NCBI GenBank assembly: GCA_964367715.1
Contig: CAYIYO010000030.1
Span: 1 to 23,276, forward strand
Reading direction: 5' to 3'
DNA length: 23,276 nucleotides
DNA from: CAYIYO01 sp964367715
GTDB taxonomy: Bacteria > Chlamydiota > Chlamydiia > Chlamydiales > Criblamydiaceae
Positions 1-6,299 of the stretch are shown here, piece after piece. Made by a program: the position numbers and the translations under genes. The notes below the pieces were generated by a model. It had not been told where the DNA came from and ran no database searches. It saw only the letters and a program-made list of their open reading frames with translations. Position 1 is the stretch's first letter. Each line of letters starts with the position of its first letter.

Positions 1-18
1 TTTTTTATTTTTTTTGTC

Positions 19-54
19 CGGGGTCCTATTTCTAAAATTTTACCCCCGACCCCG
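19..54. repeat. GC-rich inverted repeat in AT-rich surroundings
   Basis: CGGGGTC at 19-25 is matched by its reverse complement GACCCCG at 48-54, with a 22-base AT-rich loop. The T-rich run lies before the left arm on the plus strand, so a T tract follows the stem in neither direction and it is not a normal intrinsic terminator. It lies downstream of the minus-strand gene that ends at 105. It may be one copy of a dispersed palindromic repeat, which cannot be tested from a single copy. Confidence 0.4.
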
Positions 55-104
55 TGACCAATTACCAATTTCCTCTTTTTGAATTCACTTGTGTATATTA
101 CTGA

Positions 105-719
105 TTACAAAATATCTTGATAAAATTCCATCATTTCATAATGATATTGAGACCAATGAAGTTTATTTTGTATGTAATTCCATTCATCAATACAATCCAA
201 GCCGTACTGTAAGAGCAGTGTCATTGTAGCTGCTACTAATTTTGATTGAGGTGAATTCGGAGTTAATAATGCAACAGCTGTTGTAAAACAATATTTAGCA
301 TTTTCTCTGTCAGAAAGAACAGGTAGCCACCAACATCTATTCTTTGCATCTTTATAGGTTCTTTCAGCATTTGCTTTATGAAAATTCACCTTTTCTTGAT
401 AGAATTTTTTATCATTCAGACTTAACGTACATTGAATGTCTTTAATAGCTATGCAATATTTAATTACTTCGATTTCTTTTTGAGCATCTGGAAAGTACTC
501 TTTAGGGCATTCCAAATCAAAACCTAATTGTTTTTCAAAAACTAGCGCTTGGGAGTATTCAACTTCTTGAGATTGAACTTTTGCTCCAAATAAAAAACTT
601 ATCCCTGCAAAAATTAAAAAAATTGCCGCATAATAAAGAATGTCTTTTTTAGTTTTTGTCGCAATGTTCGAGATAAATATTATACCAGTAAACATACTTG
701 CTTCGATTAACGCCCACAT
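105..719 (-). CDS. Hypothetical membrane protein, 204 aa
   Basis: I do not recognise a family. The N-terminus holds two hydrophobic segments, about residues 5-22 and 27-48, with the lysine-rich turn TKTKKD between them. The remaining ~155 residues are hydrophilic and probably helical, with six scattered cysteines (in LEC, YC, QC, RC, YC and DC contexts) and several aromatic residues near the C-terminus. A good ribosome binding site (AGAGGAA, 5 bases from ATG) and a near-consensus promoter stand upstream, so it is probably a real expressed gene. Its base composition is clearly more AT-rich than that of mnmG, dnaB or the respiratory genes, and it lies beside intergenic DNA with inverted repeats. 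This fits a lineage-specific or acquired gene. It does not appear to be co-transcribed with mnmG. Confidence 0.7.
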   Translation of the reverse strand: MWALIEASMFTGIIFISNIATKTKKDILYYAAIFLIFAGISFLFGAKVQSQEVEYSQALVFEKQLGFDLECPKEYFPDAQKEIEVIKYCIAIKDIQCTLSLNDKKFYQEKVNFHKANAERTYKDAKNRCWWLPVLSDRENAKYCFTTAVALLTPNSPQSKLVAATMTLLLQYGLDCIDEWNYIQNKLHWSQYHYEMMEFYQDIL

Positions 720-752
720 AAGTTCCTCTTTTAGTGCTTTAAAAAATAATTT

Positions 753-780
753 ATTATAATTGTTTTTTATTAAATTTCAA
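753..780 (-). promoter_or_regulatory. Sigma70-type promoter of the 204-aa membrane protein gene
   Basis: On the minus strand, TTGAAA (775-780) and a perfect TATAAT (753-758) are separated by exactly 16 bases. The predicted start of transcription is near 746, leaving a leader of about 25 bases that includes the AGAGGAA ribosome binding site. It is one of the two closest matches to consensus that I noticed in the window. Confidence 0.7.
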
Positions 781-902
781 TAATTATTGTAGGCGCAAAA
801 GGCATTGTTACAAAAATAGCAACGGACACGAATCTCTCCGCTTGATCTAAGATTCAATAACCTGTAAATTTGTTTTATACTAAAAAAATAAAACATCTGG
901 GA

Positions 903-930
903 TTATCCGATTATACCACGGTTCGGATAA
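903..930 (-). other. 8-bp perfect inverted repeat downstream of mnmG
   Basis: TTATCCGA (903-910) and TCGGATAA (923-930) form a perfect 8-bp stem with a 12-base loop. Reading on the minus strand, nine bases after the stem comes a broken T tract (TTTTATTTTTTTAG). This could be a degenerate intrinsic terminator for the mnmG transcript, which ends at 995. The distance between stem and T tract is longer than usual, so an operator or a repeat remnant is also possible. Confidence 0.4.
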
Positions 931-994
931 ATTTTGACATTTGCTTCATTTATGGAACAACGCCCAATTGAATTCAAAAATTGGCTTTTTGATT

Positions 995-2842
995 TTACTT
1001 GTGTAGAGAGACAACTTTAGTCGCTTTCGTCAGTGCGATCAAAAGGACGGTAAGATCCGCTGGAGAGACACCAGAGATGCGAGAAACTTGTCCCATCGTG
1101 GTCGGTCCGTGCTTCAACAGCTTTTCTTTAGCTTCTCGTCGCAACCCTACCACCTCACCAAAATTAAAAGTGGAAGGAATTTTAATATTTTCCACGTGAG
1201 AGAGGCGAGAAACCTCTGACTGCTGACGCTGAATATAACCTGCATATTTAAGATTGAGCTCAATTTGGAAATTTATCTCTGCGCCGTAATCGACAAGAAC
1301 GTCAGGATATTTTAAAAGAAGAGCTTCATAGGTGCTTTCTGGACGACAAAGAAGTTGTGCAATGGTGACTCCTTTTCCGTCGATTTGCTTGAAAATTTTG
1401 TGTAGACGAACCGTTTCTAATTCGACAGCTGCTTTTTTTAGCATCAGACGCGCATACTGTTCTTCAGAGATCAATCCCTGCTCGTATCCATAATGGCGTA
1501 GGCGAAGATCTGCATTATCTTGGCGAAGGAGTAAACGGTGCTCTGCACGGCTTGTGAACATGCGATAGGGCTCTGTCACCCCTTTGGTGACTAAGTCATC
1601 GATCATCACGCCAATATAGGCTTCGTGGCGCTGGAGGACGAGAGGCTCTTTGCCTTTAATCTTATTCGCAGCATTGATACCAGCCATTAATCCTTGCGCT
1701 GCCGCCTCTTCGTAGCCGGTGGTTCCGTTGATCTGTCCTGCATAAAACAAGCCTTCAATTTGCTTGCTTTCTAGAGAAGCAGACATCTGTCCACTCAACA
1801 CGTAGTCGTATTCGATCGCGTAGGCGGGACGCATAATTTCTGCATGACGTAGGGCTGGAATCGAACGAATGAATTCGTATTGCACATCAAGGGGTAAGGA
1901 TGAAGAGATTCCATTGACGTAGACCTCGTCTGTGTTGATACCTTCTGGCTCGAGAAAGACTTGGTGACGCTCTTTATCGGCGAAGCGCACCACTTTATCT
2001 TCAATCGAAGGACAATACCTAGGTCCGACACATTTGATCTTTCCAGAATACATCGCTGAGCGGTGTAAGTTACGAAGGATGATGTCTTTGGTCTCTTGTG
2101 TCGTATAGGCAATGTGACAGGATACTTGTGGAAGGCGCTCGCGTCCCTCTTCGTCGAAAGAAAATTTAATTCCTTCGTCTCCCGGCTGCTCTTCGCAGAC
2201 ACTGTAATCGATTGAGCGACTGTGCACACGGGGAGGCGTTCCCGTCTTAAGACGTCCCAACACTACGCCATACTTTTCCAAACTTGCGGAAAGTCCTACG
2301 GAAGGTTGGTCGCCTGCACGTCCGCCCGAATAGTTATTTTCGCCAATGTGGATAAGTCCGCGCATGAATGTGCCGGAAGAGAGAATGACTGTAGAGCAAG
2401 TAAAATGGATTCCCTCTTTTGTCATCAGGCCAACGATGCGCCCGTCTTCGATGACGAGGTCTTCGATGGTGCCTTGTTTGATGTCGAGGTTGGAAACTTT
2501 TTCTAGACGCGCCTTAATTTCAAGGGCATAAGCGGCCTTGTCCGCCTGAGCACGGGGTGCCCAGACAGCAGGACCATTTGAACTGTTGAGCATACGATAT
2601 TGTATGCCTGTGCAGTCGGTAACTTTTCCCATGAGGCCGCCAAGGGCATCGATTTCGCGGACAATATGTCCCTTACCGATGCCGCCAATGGCCGGGTTGC
2701 AACTCATTTTGCCGATGGTATCGAGGCTCATGGTAAGCAGAAGAGTGCGGGCACCCATCTTCGCAGCAGCGTGGGCAGCTTCGCATCCTGCATGGCCTCC
2801 TCCCATCACAATCACATCATAAGGGGTTGGATATTTCCACAT
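995..2842 (-). CDS. mnmG: tRNA uridine-5-carboxymethylaminomethyl modification enzyme MnmG (GidA)
   Basis: MnmG works with MnmE to place the carboxymethylaminomethyl group on the wobble uridine of certain tRNAs, using FAD and a folate one-carbon donor. The protein has 615 residues, normal for the family. The FAD-binding GGGHAG motif is at residues 14-19. The first GidA signature is clear (GPRYCPSIEDKVVRF, with the conserved cysteine), and the second is AGQINGTTGYEEAAAQG. The start follows the micro-ORF stop by 16 bases; I see no strong Shine-Dalgarno directly before it, only AAGG further upstream inside the micro-ORF end, so translation may be coupled. Its position next to dnaB on the same strand matches the Chlamydia gene order. 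Confidence 0.97.
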   Translation of the reverse strand: MWKYPTPYDVIVMGGGHAGCEAAHAAAKMGARTLLLTMSLDTIGKMSCNPAIGGIGKGHIVREIDALGGLMGKVTDCTGIQYRMLNSSNGPAVWAPRAQADKAAYALEIKARLEKVSNLDIKQGTIEDLVIEDGRIVGLMTKEGIHFTCSTVILSSGTFMRGLIHIGENNYSGGRAGDQPSVGLSASLEKYGVVLGRLKTGTPPRVHSRSIDYSVCEEQPGDEGIKFSFDEEGRERLPQVSCHIAYTTQETKDIILRNLHRSAMYSGKIKCVGPRYCPSIEDKVVRFADKERHQVFLEPEGINTDEVYVNGISSSLPLDVQYEFIRSIPALRHAEIMRPAYAIEYDYVLSGQMSASLESKQIEGLFYAGQINGTTGYEEAAAQGLMAGINAANKIKGKEPLVLQRHEAYIGVMIDDLVTKGVTEPYRMFTSRAEHRLLLRQDNADLRLRHYGYEQGLISEEQYARLMLKKAAVELETVRLHKIFKQIDGKGVTIAQLLCRPESTYEALLLKYPDVLVDYGAEINFQIELNLKYAGYIQRQQSEVSRLSHVENIKIPSTFNFGEVVGLRREAKEKLLKHGPTTMGQVSRISGVSPADLTVLLIALTKATKVVSLHK

Positions 2843-2858
2843 GGGAATGAACTAGTCG

Positions 2859-2948
2859 TTACCTTGTTTTATGGCGGTCTCTACGGCTCCGCTTCTTTCT
2901 TTTGTGTTTCGCAATTTTGCAGCGACGCTTCTTTTTAACAGAAGACAT
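2859..2948 (-). CDS. AURKAIP1/COX24-domain micro-protein, 29 aa
   Basis: This very short reading frame encodes 29 residues beginning MSSVKKKRR and ending RHKTR, with about half the residues Lys or Arg. The pattern KKKRR-C-KIAKHKRKKR-x(5)-RHK resembles the small bacterial proteins annotated as AURKAIP1/COX24 domain (DUF1713), which are related to the C-terminus of a mitochondrial ribosome-associated protein. A Shine-Dalgarno CGGAG stands 6-7 bases before the ATG. The stop is 16 bases before mnmG, suggesting one transcript. A role at the ribosome is inferred from charge and family only. It is easily missed because of its length. Confidence 0.8.
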   Translation of the reverse strand: MSSVKKKRRCKIAKHKRKKRSRRDRHKTR

Positions 2949-3114
2949 GGTAAGCTCCGTTTATAAATATTGTTTGATAGAATGGTAGCAAAAACTGCTT
3001 CCGAAAGGGGTCATTCTAAAGGATTAACCATATTAAAGTAAAGCCCTTAGAACACAATCTTTTTTAAAGAAAAAAATTTACACACACTGAACCAAGAATT
3101 CGATGCCGCTCTCC

Positions 3115-4566
3115 CTAATTAGGAGAAAAGTGTCCAAAGTCGGCTTCGTTATTCATTCCACCCGGCTGTCCATCATAACGCAACGGCGTATAGTTCGCAA
3201 ACTGCGCGTATTCCTTGCGGTAGGTCATGTTGACGCTACCGACGGGTCCATGACGGTTTTTTCCGATAATAAGCTCTGCCATCCCAGGTTTATCCTGAGG
3301 ATCATAGTATTCGCGTCGCAGAAGAAACATGACGATATCGGAATCCTGCTCGATGGATCCACTTTCACGCAAGTCACTCATCATTGGACGATGCCCTTGA
3401 CGCTCTTCCACCTTACGCGAGAGCTGGGAAAGACAGAGGATGGGAATATCAAGCTCGCGGGCAAGGTTTTTTAACATACGCGAAATTTCTGCGATCTCTC
3501 CCTGACGATTTTCGCTTGAACGTGAGGAGCCTGATCCTGAGAGCAATTGTAAGTAGTCGATCACAAGAAATCCGATACCATAACTTTCCTTCATGCGACG
3601 GGCACGGGCGCGGAGGTCCGTGATTTTTAGTCCCGCTTGGTCGTCGATGATCATCACATGGTCTTGCATCTCATTAACGGCGGCGACGATGCGCTGAAAC
3701 TCCACCCCATTGAGAGCTCCAGTTTTAATTTTATCGGATTCTACTTCTGCTCTAGAGCAGATAATACGGTGAACGAGCTGTTCGGCGCTCATTTCTAACG
3801 AGAAGATTCCAACGGGGATCTTCGACTTAAAGCAGACATTTTCGGCGATATTAATTGCTAAAGCAGTTTTTCCCATTGCAGGGCGGGCAGCGAGGATCAT
3901 TAAATTGGAGTTGTTTAGTCCATTAATCATCTTATCGAGATCGGTAAACTGCGAGCGTATCCCTGCAATTCCCGCTTCTTCCGGACCATGCAGTTGGTAA
4001 TTTTCCTGCTTTTCTTGCAAAATTTTAAGATATGGCTGTTGGGCTTCTGACTTTACTCCGGATAAAATTTCGGTGATGAGTTTTCCAAACGATTGTCCGG
4101 AGGACTGACTGATTTTAAAAAACATCTGCTGGGCGTCATCTAGTGAAGCATGAACATCATCTGGATCCTCCAACGCCTTTTTTTCAACGATCTGTGCCGC
4201 ATTGATCATGCTGCGTAAAATCGATTTATCGCTTACGATACGGCAATATTCTTCTGTATGGGCGGAGGTACCTGCATATTGAGCGAGGGTGGTGAGGTAG
4301 GCGGGACCTCCGACAGTGTCGAGCTTTCCCATCCGTTTTAGCTCTTCGCAGACAAGGTGGACGTCGGCAGGGCGATCGCTACGGAAGGCTGCTTTCATCA
4401 CTTGGAAGATCAGTTTGTGCTCAGTATAATAGAAATGATTCTCCTCAAGGGCATCGGCAGCAATATTCAAGGCATTAATGCTTGTCAACATGCATCCCAA
4501 TACCATCATCTCTGATTCTTTCGAATTAGGTGCAATCCTCATCTTTATTTCTGTGTCTATTGCCAT
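3115..4566 (-). CDS. dnaB: Replicative DNA helicase DnaB
   Basis: This is the hexameric helicase that unwinds DNA at the replication fork and binds primase through its N-terminal domain. At 483 residues it has normal length. The N-terminal DnaB domain covers about residues 10-110 (SEMMVLGCML start). The RecA-like ATPase domain follows, with Walker A ARPAMGKTALA near residues 226-236, SLEMS after it, Walker B FLVIDYLQLL near 333-342, and the C-terminal motif SDLRESGSIEQDSD. No intein is present. The start has a good Shine-Dalgarno (GGGAG, 7 bases away). The short C-terminal tail is Asn/Gly rich. It is divergent from the YggT gene and lies upstream of the micro-ORF and mnmG, with 166 bases between and no obvious terminator. 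Confidence 0.97.
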   Translation of the reverse strand: MAIDTEIKMRIAPNSKESEMMVLGCMLTSINALNIAADALEENHFYYTEHKLIFQVMKAAFRSDRPADVHLVCEELKRMGKLDTVGGPAYLTTLAQYAGTSAHTEEYCRIVSDKSILRSMINAAQIVEKKALEDPDDVHASLDDAQQMFFKISQSSGQSFGKLITEILSGVKSEAQQPYLKILQEKQENYQLHGPEEAGIAGIRSQFTDLDKMINGLNNSNLMILAARPAMGKTALAINIAENVCFKSKIPVGIFSLEMSAEQLVHRIICSRAEVESDKIKTGALNGVEFQRIVAAVNEMQDHVMIIDDQAGLKITDLRARARRMKESYGIGFLVIDYLQLLSGSGSSRSSENRQGEIAEISRMLKNLARELDIPILCLSQLSRKVEERQGHRPMMSDLRESGSIEQDSDIVMFLLRREYYDPQDKPGMAELIIGKNRHGPVGSVNMTYRKEYAQFANYTPLRYDGQPGGMNNEADFGHFSPN

Positions 4567-4607
4567 GCGCGTTCTCCCTTTGTACCGAAATTTTAGACTA
4601 GAAGCCC

Positions 4608-4613
4608 ATTATA
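4608..4613 (-). promoter_or_regulatory. Possible -10 element for dnaB
   Basis: A perfect TATAAT on the minus strand lies about 42 bases upstream of the dnaB start. The sequence at the expected -35 position is an A tract rather than TTGACA, so the assignment rests on the -10 hexamer and position only. Confidence 0.4.
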
Positions 4614-4681
4614 AGAAAATAGTCTTCTTCTTTTTTATCGGGTACCGGGTTAAAAATTCAAATTTTGAAACACGAGTCGTA

Positions 4682-4710
4682 TAGACAACAATCCCCTATT
4701 CCTTTATCAT
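4682..4710 (+). promoter_or_regulatory. Promoter of the yggT-dus operon
   Basis: TAGACA (4682-4687) and TATCAT (4705-4710) are separated by 17 bases. Each hexamer has a single mismatch to consensus. Transcription would start near 4717, giving a leader of about 20 bases before the YggT start at 4737. Confidence 0.6.
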
Positions 4711-4736
4711 TATTAAAACAAAAGAGATAATAAACC

Positions 4737-5012
4737 ATGTCAATACTACTACGTTCGATCGATATCATTTTTCAAGTTTTTACTTTGATGTTATTCGCAC
4801 GTATCTTGGGATCCTGGATTCCTGAGCTCAACGGCACGCGCTTCATGCGTTTTATTGCCTTCTATGTCGATCCCTACCTAAACTTTTTTAGAAGATTCAT
4901 CCCTCCTATCGGAATGATCGACATCAGCCCCATCTTTGCCATCTTTGCCCTCGGATTCATCCAATTCGGACTTAAATGGATTCTTGTCACAATCTGGAAT
5001 CTATTTGCATGA
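4737..5012 (+). CDS. YggT family membrane protein
   Basis: This 91-residue protein has two hydrophobic segments, about residues 8-28 and 62-88. Between them is the family core DPYLNFFRRFIPPIG followed by MIDISPI. That Pro-Pro-x-Gly and Asp-x-Ser-Pro pattern is typical of YggT/YlmG proteins, whose single-repeat members have this length. The family is linked to membrane organisation, cell division or (in plastids) nucleoid and complex assembly, but its biochemical role is not settled. The Shine-Dalgarno is weak (AAGAGA about 11 bases away). The last bases overlap the dus start in an ATGA, so the two are translationally coupled. Confidence 0.9.
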   Translation: MSILLRSIDIIFQVFTLMLFARILGSWIPELNGTRFMRFIAFYVDPYLNFFRRFIPPIGMIDISPIFAIFALGFIQFGLKWILVTIWNLFA

Positions 5013-6043
5013 ATCCTTTTTTAAAAAAACCATTTCAATTAGGAAACATCACCCTTCCTAACAACATCTTCTACTCCCCACTAGCAGGATGCTCCGACTT
5101 CCCTTTCCGTAAAATGGCAGCGAATTATGGTCCGGGCCTAATCTACTGCGAAATGGTGAAAATGGACGCCCTGGTTCGCCACGATCCCAACACGTTTCAT
5201 ATCCTCGACTTTGATAAAGGGATGCATCCGATCGGCGCACAACTCGTTGGCAGCAAACCAAATATTGCTGGTCAAGCGGCGCGCATCCTCGAAGAGCTCG
5301 GATTTGATGTCATCGACCTCAATTGTGGATGTCCTGTCGATAAAGTGACAAAAGATGGCAGCGGATCCGGCCTTTTAAAAAATCCTCAACTCATTGGGGA
5401 TCTCATCTCAAACATTGTGGCAGCGGTGAAGGTTCCCGTCACAGTAAAAATTAGAGCGGGCTGGGATGAAGAAAATATCATCGCAGAGGAAGTCACGCGC
5501 ATCGCAGAAGAAGCCGGCGCTGTCGCAATCGCGATCCACGCCCGCACACGCCAACAAGGCTATAAAGGACCAGCAAACTGGGAATACATCAAACGCTGTG
5601 TCGATGTGCGTAAGACAATAAAAGTCATTGGCAATGGCGACGTGTTTAGTCCGGAAGCCGCACAACAATTATTTGAGCAGACAGGATGCGATGTCGCTTT
5701 AGTTTCACGTGGAACAATGGGCGCGCCATGGATTGCGGAAGATATTTTGCGCCATCTGGAAGGACTTCCTGCGATCGAACGCGGTCCAAAACAGTGGCGA
5801 GAAGCCCTCCTCGAACACTATCATTACATTCGCAACTACCATCCCGAACGCCGCGTTCCTCTTGAGATGCGACGCGTTGGATGTTGGTATGTCAAAAGCA
5901 GTGCCGGTACGCGCCAATTTCGTCATGTCATGAGTCGTGTCAACAGCGTCGATGAAATCGAAGCCCTTCTACAAAATTTTGTTTTTGAAGAAGGTGACAA
6001 CGAAAATCCTGCATTGGCTGTCGGTCAATGCGACGGCTGCTAG
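5009..6043 (+). CDS. dus: tRNA-dihydrouridine synthase (DusB-like)
   Basis: Dus enzymes reduce specific uridines in tRNA to dihydrouridine with FMN and NADPH. I place the start at 5009, where ATGA overlaps the YggT stop, rather than at an in-frame ATG at 4976, because MNPFLKKPFQLGNITLPN is the usual N-terminus. This gives 344 residues. The TIM-barrel signatures are present: SPLAGCSDFPFR, GAQLVGS, the catalytic-cysteine motif LNCGCPVDKV (Cys108), VKIRAGWD, IHARTRQQGYKGPANW and NGDVFS, followed by SRGTMGAPWI. The C-terminal helical tRNA-binding domain contains EHYHYIRNY and the GWYVKSSAG-like element CWYVKSSAG. DusB is the closest subgroup by motif, but I did not align it, so the subgroup is less certain than the family. 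Confidence 0.95.
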   Translation: MNPFLKKPFQLGNITLPNNIFYSPLAGCSDFPFRKMAANYGPGLIYCEMVKMDALVRHDPNTFHILDFDKGMHPIGAQLVGSKPNIAGQAARILEELGFDVIDLNCGCPVDKVTKDGSGSGLLKNPQLIGDLISNIVAAVKVPVTVKIRAGWDEENIIAEEVTRIAEEAGAVAIAIHARTRQQGYKGPANWEYIKRCVDVRKTIKVIGNGDVFSPEAAQQLFEQTGCDVALVSRGTMGAPWIAEDILRHLEGLPAIERGPKQWREALLEHYHYIRNYHPERRVPLEMRRVGCWYVKSSAGTRQFRHVMSRVNSVDEIEALLQNFVFEEGDNENPALAVGQCDGC

Positions 6044-6049
6044 TTTTTT
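6016..6049 (+). terminator. Intrinsic terminator of the yggT-dus operon
   Basis: GCTGTCG (6017-6023) pairs with CGACGGC (6031-6037) across a 7-base loop, with one G-U pair and a further G-U possible outside. The stem lies inside the last codons of dus. Six Ts follow directly after the stop codon (6044-6049). Confidence 0.65.
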
Positions 6050-6094
6050 CTTCTTTATCAACAAGTCGTTCAAACAGCATCTCGCTCATATTTT

Positions 6095-6217
6095 AACGCA
6101 GAGACGCAGAGCTGGGGAGACGCAGAGAGAAAAATTAATTAGGCTTTCTAGTTCTCTATGCGCTCTCTGGTAATTTAAAAAAATCTCTGCGTCTCCCCAT
6201 CTCTGCGCCTCTGCGTT
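6095..6217. repeat. Foldback (MITE-like) element made of CGCAGAG units
   Basis: The left arm (6095-6128) and right arm (6184-6217) are reverse complements over 34 bases with only two mismatches (6104/6208 and 6112/6200). The loop is 55 bases. Each arm contains three CGCAGAG words and a central GGGGAGA. Related words (CTCTATGCGCTCTCTGG) occur in the loop. The element fills the space between the dus terminator and the respiratory operon and contains no gene. I recall similar CTCTGCGTCTCTGCG-type repeats being dispersed in unrelated bacterial genomes, but cannot confirm this here. Confidence 0.8.
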
Positions 6218-6299
6218 GATAAAACACTTTTAAAAACCTTATTTTAAAAAATAGAGTGCTTCTGCTAATTTAAAACAAATTATTAGCGGAGACCATTCA

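Noticed and set aside
962..985. Hairpin CCAATT/AATTGG with T-rich flank just after mnmG as its terminator
   Set aside because: The T tract follows on the plus strand, where there is no gene to terminate; in the mnmG direction the stem is followed by GGGCG.
4976..5008. Earlier in-frame start for the dihydrouridine synthase
   Set aside because: It would overlap YggT by 37 bases and add residues not typical of the family, while the ATGA overlap at 5009 is a common coupled start.
6061..6240. CRISPR array from the repeated CGCAGAG words
   Set aside because: The words are in inverted arms with no regular spacers; it is a foldback element, and no cas genes are present.
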